NCBI GenBank assembly: GCA_016212635.1
Contig: JACRFR010000051.1
Location: forward strand, 1-8,330
Direction of reading: 5' to 3'
From: Candidatus Liptonbacteria bacterium
GTDB lineage: Bacteria > Patescibacteriota > Minisyncoccia > UBA6257 > 2-01-FULL-56-20
DNA length: 8,330 bases
Shown here: in pieces, positions 1-4,736 of the stretch
Layout: each line of letters begins with the position of its first letter
Numbering within the stretch: position 1 is the first letter of the stretch
The notes under the pieces: generated by a model
Told to the model about the DNA's origin: nothing
Database searches by the model: none
What the model saw: the letters and a program-made list of their open reading frames with translations, nothing else
Position numbers and translations under genes: made by a program

Positions 1-203
1 CGCGAGCCCGAAACCATCGGCTGACACTCGGTCTTTCCAAAACGCGTTTCCTGTTCGAGAAAATTCAGGCGGCGTGTGTCCGCGCCGCCGAAGGTCGATA
101 TTTCCACGCATCACCAGTATGAAAAAGTGCAGGCGGGTCAGCGCCCGGACGCGTTGACATAGAAGTGTGTGTGTGTCAGGTTATTGGATAGGAAAGGAGC
201 GCT
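1..203. other. Left-edge region without a recognisable gene
   Basis: Two frames are open to the left edge: plus strand from base 3 to a stop at 120-122, and a minus-strand frame that could start near 111 and run off the window. Neither gives a product I recognise. The region holds a GC-rich hairpin (GGCGGCG at 68-74 pairing with CGCCGCC at 83-89), a perfect TTGACA hexamer at 154-159 that could be a -35 element for the small ORF at 204, and a (GT)6 microsatellite at 165-176. I see no good -10 at the right distance from TTGACA. Confidence 0.3.
193..199 (+). promoter_or_regulatory. Shine-Dalgarno sequence of the small ORF at 204
   Basis: AAAGGAG lies four bases before the ATG at 204. It is the only strong ribosome binding site I can find at any start in this window, and it is the main reason for calling the small ORF a gene. 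Confidence 0.5.
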
Positions 204-335
204 ATGTCGAAAAAGAATCGCCATAAAAACCCGAATGAAATCGGGAAGGCTCACCGGGCGCACGTGGCGCACCGGCGAGCGAAAAGAGGCGGCAGGACGG
301 CGCCGAAAAAAACTGTCCCGAAGTGGCGGGGGTGA
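204..335 (+). CDS. Small very basic protein, 43 residues, unknown function
   Basis: The ORF begins MSKKNRHKNPNEIG and ends KKTVPKWRG. About fifteen Lys/Arg and four His residues stand against a single Glu, so the product should be strongly cationic. No transmembrane segment, signal peptide or known motif is visible; the composition suggests nucleic-acid or ribosome association, but that is only an inference. Support for expression is the AAAGGAG Shine-Dalgarno just upstream and a strong hairpin just after the TGA stop (342-365). It lies on the opposite strand to nearly all its neighbours and convergent to the gene ending at 526. A chance ORF in GC-rich DNA remains possible, since Arg/Gly/Pro/Lys-rich translations are common artefacts there. 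Confidence 0.45.
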   Translation: MSKKNRHKNPNEIGKAHRAHVAHRRAKRGGRTAPKKTVPKWRG

Positions 336-341
336 AGGTTT

Positions 342-365
342 GCCCACCGCCAAAAGGCCGTGGGC
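342..365 (+). terminator. Hairpin after the small ORF, possible terminator
   Basis: GCCCAC (342-347) pairs with GTGGGC (360-365), and inside this GCC (349-351) pairs with GGC (356-358) around an AAAA loop, with one C/C mismatch between the two stems. A larger alternative pairing is GGTTTGCC (337-344) with GGCAAACC (370-377). The hairpin starts seven bases after the TGA at 333-335. No T-run follows it, so it is not a canonical intrinsic terminator. Confidence 0.3.
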
Positions 366-525
366 GTGCGGCAAACCAATCACGCCCTCCCACCTAAGCT
401 TGTTACTCTGTAATGATCTTAGGCGGAAATCCTACAAGGCTAATCTCCCAACATTTTATCCTATCCCCACTCCTCCGCCCAGGGCGGAAGGAAAGGGAGA
501 ATCTCGACCGGACACGCAGGTCTTA
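366..525. other. Intergenic region between convergent genes
   Basis: I see no gene here. It holds two weak hairpins: CCTAAG (393-398) with CTTAGG (418-423), and a TCCGCCC/GGGCGGA palindrome near 475-490 inside a CT-rich context, downstream of the minus-strand stop at 526. Neither has a T-run. Confidence 0.3.
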
Positions 526-1047
526 TCACAACTCCGACAATTTCCAAATCTGGGAAGGATAACGGAGGAAACCGATGGGGATCGGCCGGTCAATGCGGTA
601 GCGATCTCCGGTTGCGGAATAACTCCCGGGCGCGGCCAGGGCCTGTCGCAACTGGGCCAGCTTCCGGGCGAGATCCGCGGGCGGGGTGCGCTCCAGGGCC
701 AGCAGCTCATCGCTTTGAAAACCAATCACGAAGTAGCGACTCGCCAATTTATAATCGTCGCGATCCAGGGCCGCAATAAACAGCCGCAGTGTGGCTTGCG
801 GAGTCGACCCGCCGTAAGAGTCCGCGGCACGGCGGACCGCCACTGCCCGCTCCGTAGACTGGAGAGCCTCGGTCAATTGATCGGTCGCCTGACGCTGCTG
901 ATCCAGGGCGTAGATCCGATAACTTACATAGCTGCCAACGGCCAGAAAGACCAGGAATACCATGCCCGCTGCGAATTTCCAGAAACCGCCTACCGGCCGC
1001 GAGAGACGGTTGATCTCTTTGAGCTCGGCGGGAGTGAGGGTGTCCAT
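526..1047 (-). CDS. Membrane-anchored protein with NTF2-like (DUF4878-type) domain
   Basis: This is a 173-residue protein with a short cytoplasmic N-terminus, one hydrophobic helix at about 22-43 (FAAGMVFLVFLAVGSYVSYR), a polar helical linker, and an outer domain from about 80. The signature STPQATLRLFIAALDRDDYK resembles the first helix of NTF2-like/lumazine-binding-like domains found in small Patescibacteria membrane proteins. The role is unknown; the fold suggests ligand or protein binding outside the membrane rather than catalysis. It ends TGA followed directly by TAA. No Shine-Dalgarno precedes the ATG, but a TATAAT lies exactly one -10 distance upstream, implying a leaderless mRNA starting at the ATG. 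The long plus-strand frame over the same bases lacks any protein-like pattern. Confidence 0.8.
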   Translation of the reverse strand: MDTLTPAELKEINRLSRPVGGFWKFAAGMVFLVFLAVGSYVSYRIYALDQQRQATDQLTEALQSTERAVAVRRAADSYGGSTPQATLRLFIAALDRDDYKLASRYFVIGFQSDELLALERTPPADLARKLAQLRQALAAPGSYSATGDRYRIDRPIPIGFLRYPSQIWKLSEL

Positions 1048-1053
1048 GCAGAA

Positions 1054-1062
1054 ATTATACCA
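1054..1062 (-). promoter_or_regulatory. Extended -10 promoter giving a leaderless start at 1047
   Basis: On the minus strand the sequence reads TGGTATAAT, a perfect -10 hexamer (1059-1054) with the extended TGn motif. Six bases separate it from the ATG, so the usual start point falls on the A of ATG at 1047. I see no good -35, which an extended -10 can do without. Confidence 0.6.
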
Positions 1063-1104
1063 CGGGAGCTTTGCTGCAACCCAGTCATCCGTAGACCCAA
1101 ATAT

Positions 1105-1113
1105 TAAGAATCT
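1105..1113 (+). repeat. Left target-site duplication of MITE copy 1
   Basis: TAAGAATCT directly abuts the left terminal inverted repeat and is repeated exactly at 1245-1253. Confidence 0.8.
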
Positions 1114-1244
1114 GGCGCTGTTCGAAAACCCAGGTTTGTCATTCCGGCGAAAGCCGGAATCCAGGTTTTCTTAGTCACTGGATCCCGGGTCAAGCCCGGG
1201 ATGACACTCAGCAAGCGGGGGAATCAATGTTTTCGAACAGCGCC
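1114..1244 (+). mobile_element. MITE-like element, copy 1 (131 bp)
   Basis: The ends are perfect 16-bp terminal inverted repeats: GGCGCTGTTCGAAAAC (1114-1129) and its reverse complement (1229-1244). A perfect 9-bp direct repeat TAAGAATCT flanks the element, as expected of a target-site duplication. There is no coding capacity, so it would need a transposase supplied elsewhere. The interior holds two hairpins: ATTCCGGC/GCCGGAAT around GAAA (1141-1160), and ATCCCGGG/CCCGGGAT around TCAAG (1182-1202), bracketed by TGTCAT and ATGACA. A second copy lies at 5228-5360 in the same orientation. Confidence 0.88.
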
Positions 1245-1253
1245 TAAGAATCT
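1245..1253 (+). repeat. Right target-site duplication of MITE copy 1
   Basis: This is an exact copy of TAAGAATCT at 1105-1113, directly abutting the right terminal inverted repeat. Confidence 0.8.
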
Positions 1254-1416
1254 TGACTGCAGGTCGTCGGATGACGCCAGATTGAGTTCTAGAATTCTAA
1301 CGCCCAACATTCACTCATCGGATGACCTGGAACCAAGATTCAATTTTGAGTCTTACGATGACTGCAGAACCGATAATATTTGGTCATCGTAAGACGGGGT
1401 CATCCGACGAATTCTC

Positions 1417-1450
1417 CCCTACTCCCTACTCCCTACTCTCTACTCTCTAT
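1417..1450 (-). repeat. 7-bp tandem repeat beginning at a stop codon
   Basis: On the plus strand CCCTACT occurs three times, followed by CTCTACT and CTCTAT (nearly five units). On the minus strand this reads as repeated AGTAGGG/AGTAGAG units starting with the TAG stop of the gene at 1447. TAG recurs every 7 bases (1447, 1440, 1433, 1426, 1419), so all three frames are closed. Three G3 runs lie on the minus strand, one short of a standard G-quadruplex. Confidence 0.75.
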
Positions 1451-1899
1451 TTCGCCCCGGTGCACCGCCAGTTGATCTCCGCCGCCTGGGTGACATCGAA
1501 AACCACGCAGGCCGGGCTGCAGCCGGGCCGGGGCTGCTTGGGACTCAAATCGAACCACCAGGTTTCGGTCTGGTCATTATGAAATTGCTGACCCGTAAGC
1601 GATCCTTCTTTCAAGCAGACGCTCGCTTGTGCTATTTTCAGGGCTTCCTCCGAGGTCAGCTGACCGCCAGTCGCGACTCCGCTCGCAACCGGCGCGGGCG
1701 TGATTGGGGCACCCGTTCCGGCCGCAGTTGGCGCGGGTAGTGTGCTGGTCGGAACTGGGGCAAGCGGCGGCACTGGCTCGCGCGCCAACCCTGTCCCGGG
1801 GGAATCTGATAAGGGCGGGCCGGAAGGCACGATCGAGGCCAGATAGGCCCCTGCCCCCAGACCCAGAAGCACGATGATAACTAAGAACAATTTACTCAT
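1447..1899 (-). CDS. Membrane-anchored Pro-rich protein with Cys-containing C-terminal domain
   Basis: This 150-residue protein has an N-terminal hydrophobic helix (about 3-22) that could be a signal anchor, a low-complexity Pro/Ala/Thr/Gly linker (about 24-78), and a compact C-terminal domain (about 81-148). The domain contains LTSEEALKIAQASVC, ETWWFDL, GCSPACVVFD and AEINWRCTG, with Cys at 95, 127, 131 and 146. I recall similar domains ending in NPACVV...AEINWRCTG in hypothetical proteins of Patescibacteria. An extracytoplasmic domain tethered by a flexible linker and held by disulfides is likely; the function is unknown. No Shine-Dalgarno is present. A TACAAT hexamer at 1912-1907 fits a leaderless start. 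The TAG stop is the first unit of a tandem repeat. Confidence 0.8.
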   Translation of the reverse strand: MSKLFLVIIVLLGLGAGAYLASIVPSGPPLSDSPGTGLAREPVPPLAPVPTSTLPAPTAAGTGAPITPAPVASGVATGGQLTSEEALKIAQASVCLKEGSLTGQQFHNDQTETWWFDLSPKQPRPGCSPACVVFDVTQAAEINWRCTGAK

Positions 1900-1906
1900 A
1901 TCTATA

Positions 1907-1912
1907 ATTGTA
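1907..1912 (-). promoter_or_regulatory. Probable -10 element for the gene at 1899
   Basis: The minus strand reads TACAAT (5/6 to consensus), seven bases before the ATG at 1899. The predicted start falls within a base of the start codon. No clear -35 is seen. Confidence 0.4.
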
Positions 1913-1962
1913 TATAACCGGCCCCGGACCGCAACCGGCGATTACTGTGCTCCCTTACAACC

Positions 1963-2019
1963 CGAATTTATTGAGGTCGGGCCTTGGGGATCCTTAAGGC
2001 CCGATCTCGGATGCAATTT
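1963..2019 (+). repeat. 57-bp palindromic repeat, copy A
   Basis: The hairpin has arms at 1973-1985 (GAGGTCGGGCCTT) and 1996-2008, 13 bp with one G/T pair, around the loop GGGGATCCTT. The flanks CGAATTTAT and CGGATGCAATTT are shared with copy B at 4643-4699, read on the minus strand. The loop is inverted relative to that copy. It lies between the SET gene and the next gene downstream, and its right end overlaps the SET stop codon. No T-run follows on either strand, so a simple terminator is unlikely. Confidence 0.8.
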
Positions 2020-2419
2020 AACAATCCCCGCAGACGCAACCCACCGAACGGAGGAAGTCCTCAAAGTATTCACGGCCATAGTCGTAGGTCAGCTCCTCGC
2101 CGGGTTTGATCTTGCGGATCGCGTAAATCCGGATGTGCCCCCGCTCATTGATCGCTTCGCAATTGGGTCGGCAAGAGTGATTCAGATAACGGGCAATATT
2201 GGCTCGTTCAGAGCCTTCGATAAAACGGTTGGGGCTGGTTTCGAACAGATACCGGCCGGTCGATCTGGCGTCAGCCTGTTTCTTGTTTAGGATTCTGCCG
2301 GTGTATTCGATCACAAACTGGCCGCGCCGGAGCGGTTCCGCGGCAAACAAGCCCAACCCGGCGCACGATCGGCCGACTCGCACTTGGGCTGGTTTTAGAT
2401 CTTTTTTCGAATTAGGCAT
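2018..2419 (-). CDS. SET-domain protein-lysine methyltransferase
   Basis: This 133-residue protein is almost entirely a SET domain, which transfers methyl groups from S-adenosylmethionine to lysine side chains. Visible motifs are GLGLFA (21-26) for cofactor binding, the pseudoknot motif NHSCRPN (80-86), and GEELTYDY (107-114) carrying the conserved catalytic Tyr region. A post-SET zinc site follows as CVCGDC at the very end (128-133), with the Cys of NHSC as fourth ligand. The post-SET tail is short: families usually continue past the last Cys, often with Arg-Gly. The stop TAA takes its last two bases from the adjoining 57-bp repeat, so a repeat insertion may have trimmed the tail. Small solo SET proteins occur in bacteria including Patescibacteria; the substrate cannot be told. 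No Shine-Dalgarno or good promoter was found. Confidence 0.88.
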   Translation of the reverse strand: MPNSKKDLKPAQVRVGRSCAGLGLFAAEPLRRGQFVIEYTGRILNKKQADARSTGRYLFETSPNRFIEGSERANIARYLNHSCRPNCEAINERGHIRIYAIRKIKPGEELTYDYGREYFEDFLRSVGCVCGDC

Positions 2420-2443
2420 TTATTTGGGTAACTCTCTGATATC

Positions 2444-2519
2444 CTCCCCCTCGTTTGAGGGGGAGCCAGAGGGGGTCGGATTCCACACCCCACCTTGCCT
2501 CCCCTAAGATAAGGGGAGG
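2444..2519. repeat. Pair of C-rich/G-rich intergenic hairpins
   Basis: The first is CTCCCCCTC (2444-2452) with GAGGGGGAG (2457-2465) around GTTT. The second is CCTCCCCT (2498-2505) with AGGGGAGG (2512-2519) around AAGATA. The second, with its neighbouring ACCCCACC, is related in inverted orientation to the repeat at 5988-6020. On the minus strand they lie between the permease fragment and the SET gene. A weaker hairpin (TTTTGGA 2529-2535 with TCCAAAA 2544-2550) follows the permease stop. No T-runs are adjacent, so these look like dispersed repeats more than terminators. Confidence 0.65.
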
Positions 2520-2558
2520 AACTAGGCATTTTGGAATTCAAAGTCCAAAAGGGATAAC

Positions 2559-3503
2559 TTATTCATATCTCAAGGCCTCAATGGGATTTAGGCCTGCCGC
2601 CCTCCGCGCCGGATAAAAACCGAAGATAATGCCGATCGCGGCGGAAACGCCCACGGCAAGCATGACCGAGGACAACGACACTTGGGTAACAATGCCCGCG
2701 AATTGGGTGACTGAAAAGGACAGGAGCCAGCCCAATAGAATCCCTACGACCCCGCCGATAAAGGTCAGCATTACGGACTCGGTCAAGAATTGGATGCTGA
2801 TGTCGCGCCGCTTGGCGCCAACCACTTTGCGCAAACCGATTTCGCGGGTCCGTTCCGTAACCGTGGTCAACATCATGTTCATGATACCAATTCCACCGAC
2901 CAAAAGAGAAATGCCGGCGATGGCGCCGAGCAGAATTGTGAAAGTGCCCGTAACCGAAGCGGCCGTGGCGGCGATGTCGGCTTGATTCAGAATACTGAAG
3001 TCGGCCGCCTGGGGATCGGAAATTTTGTGCCGCAGGAGTAGGAGCTCGTTCACCTGCTGCTGGATCGCGGGCATAGAATTTTGATCGGGGGCTTGAATAC
3101 TAATGGAAGTAACATAGGCATCCCCTGCCAAAAAATGCTGGGCGGTCGTGAGCGGCACAAAGATCATATCGTCCTGGCTGCCGAAGCCGCTGCCGCCTTT
3201 GGCTTTAGTTACGCCGATTACCTGGAAATCCACGTTCTTGATCCGGATTTTTTGCCCCAGCGCTTCCGCGTCCGGCCCGAACAGATCGTCGCGGACCGTG
3301 GGTCCCAAGACCGCAACTTTGGCCAGATTACGTAAGTTGGGATCGGTAATAAACTGGCCTTCCGCAACTTCCAGATTGCGCACCTGGGGATAGCTGGCGG
3401 TGGTGCCGACTATTTGAGTATTGGTATTGGTGCCGCGAGCGGTAACTTGATAGCGGCGGGATATCTCCGGCGCTACTGCTTGCGCCTGGTTAACCTCGCG
3501 CAC
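2559..3503 (-). CDS. macB: MacB-type ABC transporter permease, N-terminally truncated (probable pseudogene)
   Basis: The frame encodes the C-terminal part of a MacB/FtsX-family permease: most of the periplasmic MacB_PCD domain (about 1-170) and three membrane helices (about 188-212, 243-266, 277-298). The coupling-helix motif TEREREIGLRK is present here as ERTREIGLRKVVGAKRRD (217-234), and the family C-terminus YPARRAAGLNPIEALRYE closes it. Intact members are about 400 residues and begin with a first membrane helix before the periplasmic domain; that start is absent. Coding similarity continues upstream of the GTG at 3503 (AQTLTQEDADAIV), then stops near 3540, where the DNA becomes adaptor sequence in another frame. 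No ATPase gene is present. Reinitiation at GTG, 23 bases after the adaptor stop, is conceivable, but the protein would lack its first helix and be misplaced. A genomic deletion or an assembly misjoin would both explain this. Confidence 0.8.
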   Translation of the reverse strand: MREVNQAQAVAPEISRRYQVTARGTNTNTQIVGTTASYPQVRNLEVAEGQFITDPNLRNLAKVAVLGPTVRDDLFGPDAEALGQKIRIKNVDFQVIGVTKAKGGSGFGSQDDMIFVPLTTAQHFLAGDAYVTSISIQAPDQNSMPAIQQQVNELLLLRHKISDPQAADFSILNQADIAATAASVTGTFTILLGAIAGISLLVGGIGIMNMMLTTVTERTREIGLRKVVGAKRRDISIQFLTESVMLTFIGGVVGILLGWLLSFSVTQFAGIVTQVSLSSVMLAVGVSAAIGIIFGFYPARRAAGLNPIEALRYE

Positions 3504-3526
3504 GATCGCATCCGCGTCTTCCTGGG

Positions 3527-4120
3527 TCAGGGTCTGGGCGGAACCCCGGCCGGCAAGTCCAGAAAGGCGTTGGCGACGGTGTTGAAGCCGTCGTCGTAGG
3601 CCTTGGCCAGATCATCTTCCGAGTTTCGCTGGGACTGCTCCGCGGTGGTCAGAGAGTTTTCCGCCTGGGTGATAGAGAGCGCGTCTGCCGGCTGTTTCAG
3701 TTTTCGAAGGGAGACTTGGGAGCTTTCTAGGCTGGCAGACGCATCCCGCACTGCTCGCTCGGCATCGCGGGAGTCCAGCTGGGCGATCAAAGCGCCAGCT
3801 TTGACCGTCTGGCCCTCGGTCACCGGGACCGAAACAACCGTCCCGGAAACTTTGGGTTGCAGGTCCAGCTGATTGGAAACGGAAACTTGCCCGCTGCCCG
3901 AAATTGAAACATCCAACTGCCCGGTACGCGCGGCCGCCAGCGCATACCGCGTGCCCACACTACCGGCTTTTAATTTTTGATAGCCGTAGTAGCCGCCACC
4001 TGCTAGGAGCAGTAGAAGCACTAAAGAAATAAACTTATGCCGGCCCAGTACTCTCCACAAACGAAACGGCAGGGCCAGCCCGGAGCGGAGTCGGAGGAAA
4101 GCGGCGTGGCGGATACTCAT
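3527..4120 (-). CDS. macA: MacA/HlyD-type membrane fusion adaptor, C-terminally truncated (probable pseudogene)
   Basis: The product is 197 residues: a basic N-terminus, one membrane helix (about 30-47, ISLVLLLLLAGGGYYGYQ), the first half of the lipoyl/barrel-sandwich hybrid (about 75-115, VSGTVVSVPVTEGQTVKAGA), and one arm of the coiled-coil hairpin (about 118-165, rich in Glu, Gln, Ser, Lys). It ends just after NAFLDLP, a point where related proteins continue for a few hundred residues with the returning coiled coil, second lipoyl half and beta-barrel. The last seven residues (AGVPPRP) have no family character. The ATG overlaps the previous gene's TGA (ATGA), implying translational coupling. 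Without its second half it cannot form the normal adaptor. Confidence 0.8.
   Translation of the reverse strand: MSIRHAAFLRLRSGLALPFRLWRVLGRHKFISLVLLLLLAGGGYYGYQKLKAGSVGTRYALAAARTGQLDVSISGSGQVSVSNQLDLQPKVSGTVVSVPVTEGQTVKAGALIAQLDSRDAERAVRDASASLESSQVSLRKLKQPADALSITQAENSLTTAEQSQRNSEDDLAKAYDDGFNTVANAFLDLPAGVPPRP
3536..3553 (-). other. Out-of-frame adaptor/permease junction
   Basis: Here the adaptor's last family-like residues (NAFLDLP, ending at 3551) give way within about 15 bases to permease sequence (AQTLTQ in another frame, beginning near 3539). The join is out of frame and the adaptor frame ends at TGA 3529-3527. The missing material should include the second half of the adaptor, an ABC ATPase gene and the permease N-terminus. 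Confidence 0.65.
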
Positions 4121-4608
4121 GGGCGGGGAGAATTCGGCGCGAACGGTGGCGGCGGGGGCAGATCGGCGGGTAATAATCGGATCAGTCTGGCTTCGATCTC
4201 GCCATCGTCGGTGGGCGAACCGATGACCGCCACGCGATCGTCGGTTTTAAGATCGCCCACTGACAAATTTTCGCGCAGCCGCCGAACTACTGTCTTGGAC
4301 GTGAGCCGAATCACCTTCTCTACACCCTCAAGGTCTTGAACCAGCAGGGTCGAGGAGGAAACTTTGATCACTAAACCCGAAGTGCCATGACCGCTCAAGA
4401 AGTCTCCGCGATCCAAACCTGGCAGGAGATTGCCGCGCGGCCCAGCCAGGCCGCGATAGTAGCGCTCGCCCCAGCGATAAGAAAAAGCTGCCTTTCTGGC
4501 GCCCGCCCACTGACCCACCTCGAACACCACGAGCAGAACCGCCACTGCGCCCACCACCCGGAGAAAACTGCGGAACTTTTTGGATTGGAATGTCTCTCGA
4601 ATGTCCAT
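4117..4608 (-). CDS. Membrane-anchored beta-domain protein (DUF5666-like)
   Basis: This 163-residue protein has a cytoplasmic N-terminus, one membrane helix (about 15-36), a linker, and a beta-rich domain (about 74-146: SGLVIKVSSSTLLVQDLEGVEK ... VGDLKTDDRVAVIGSP ... GEIEARLIRLLP), ending in a Pro-rich tail. The pattern of short strands with 'GxVxxVxxxTLxVxD' and 'VGDLKxxDxVxVIGxP' resembles OB-like DUF5666 domains and recurs in Patescibacteria proteins near MacA/MacB genes. The function is unknown. It sits between the sigma/anti-sigma pair and the adaptor, and overlaps the adaptor start by four bases (ATGA), so they are probably cotranscribed. No Shine-Dalgarno precedes the ATG; AT-rich TATTAA at 4621-4616 could be a weak -10. 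Confidence 0.78.
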   Translation of the reverse strand: MDIRETFQSKKFRSFLRVVGAVAVLLVVFEVGQWAGARKAAFSYRWGERYYRGLAGPRGNLLPGLDRGDFLSGHGTSGLVIKVSSSTLLVQDLEGVEKVIRLTSKTVVRRLRENLSVGDLKTDDRVAVIGSPTDDGEIEARLIRLLPADLPPPPPFAPNSPRP

Positions 4609-4642
4609 GTTTAATTTAATACTATTAGGACTTACGCATTTG

Positions 4643-4699
4643 AAATTGCATCCGAGGTCGGGCCTTGGGGATTCTTAAGGCCCGACCTCGATAAATTCG
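4643..4699 (-). repeat. 57-bp palindromic repeat, copy B
   Basis: The hairpin has a perfect 13-bp stem (4654-4666 with 4677-4689) around the loop GGGGATTCTT. Read on the minus strand, the flanks match copy A (1963-2019), but the loop reads AAGAATCCCC instead of GGGGATCCTT, so it is inverted. It occupies the gap between the genes at 4737-5168 and 4117-4608. Confidence 0.8.
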
Positions 4700-4736
4700 A
4701 ACCCGCACCCTGTTCTCGTCGACCCATGATTGGTGG

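Larger units (their letters stand above)
1084..1411. repeat. Cluster of GTCATC-type palindromic repeats, one split by a MITE
   Basis: Six copies of a motif like GTCATCCGTAGACC occur in both orientations: plus at 1084, 1383 and 1399; minus ending at 1275, 1326 and 1362. They form perfect 12-bp inverted repeats (1351-1362 with 1383-1394; 1264-1275 with 1399-1410) and a 12/14 match between 1084-1097 and 1262-1275. The first and last palindromes look like two diverged copies of one roughly 50-bp unit, since both carry GACC, AAATATTA and CTGCAG in the same order after reverse-complementing one. The copy at 1084-1275 is interrupted by the MITE at 1114-1244. This explains most of the gene-free stretch 1048-1446. 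Confidence 0.65.

Noticed and set aside
3..122. C-terminal end of a gene running in from the left edge
   Set aside because: The frame is open but only about 39 residues are visible with no recognisable motif, and another plus frame and a minus frame are equally open.
169..1107. 312-residue plus-strand open frame
   Set aside because: It lies mostly antisense to the membrane-anchored protein at 526-1047, has no domain-like pattern, and its first part is Arg/Lys/Gly-rich frame noise; the overlapping small ORF at 204 has the better start signal.
1111..1253. A CRISPR-like arrangement from the repeated palindromes at 1084-1411
   Set aside because: Repeat spacing is irregular, orientation alternates and copies diverge; these are dispersed palindromes and a MITE, not a regular repeat-spacer array.
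1417..1450. G-quadruplex on the minus strand
   Set aside because: Only three runs of three or more G are present; a standard intramolecular quadruplex needs four.
1973..2008. Rho-independent terminator in the 57-bp repeat
   Set aside because: The stem is strong but no T-run follows on either strand, and the same unit with flanks occurs elsewhere, so a dispersed repeat fits better.
2444..2519. Riboswitch upstream of the SET gene
   Set aside because: The two hairpins are simple G-rich/C-rich palindromes related to a repeat elsewhere in the window, with no conserved aptamer-like features.
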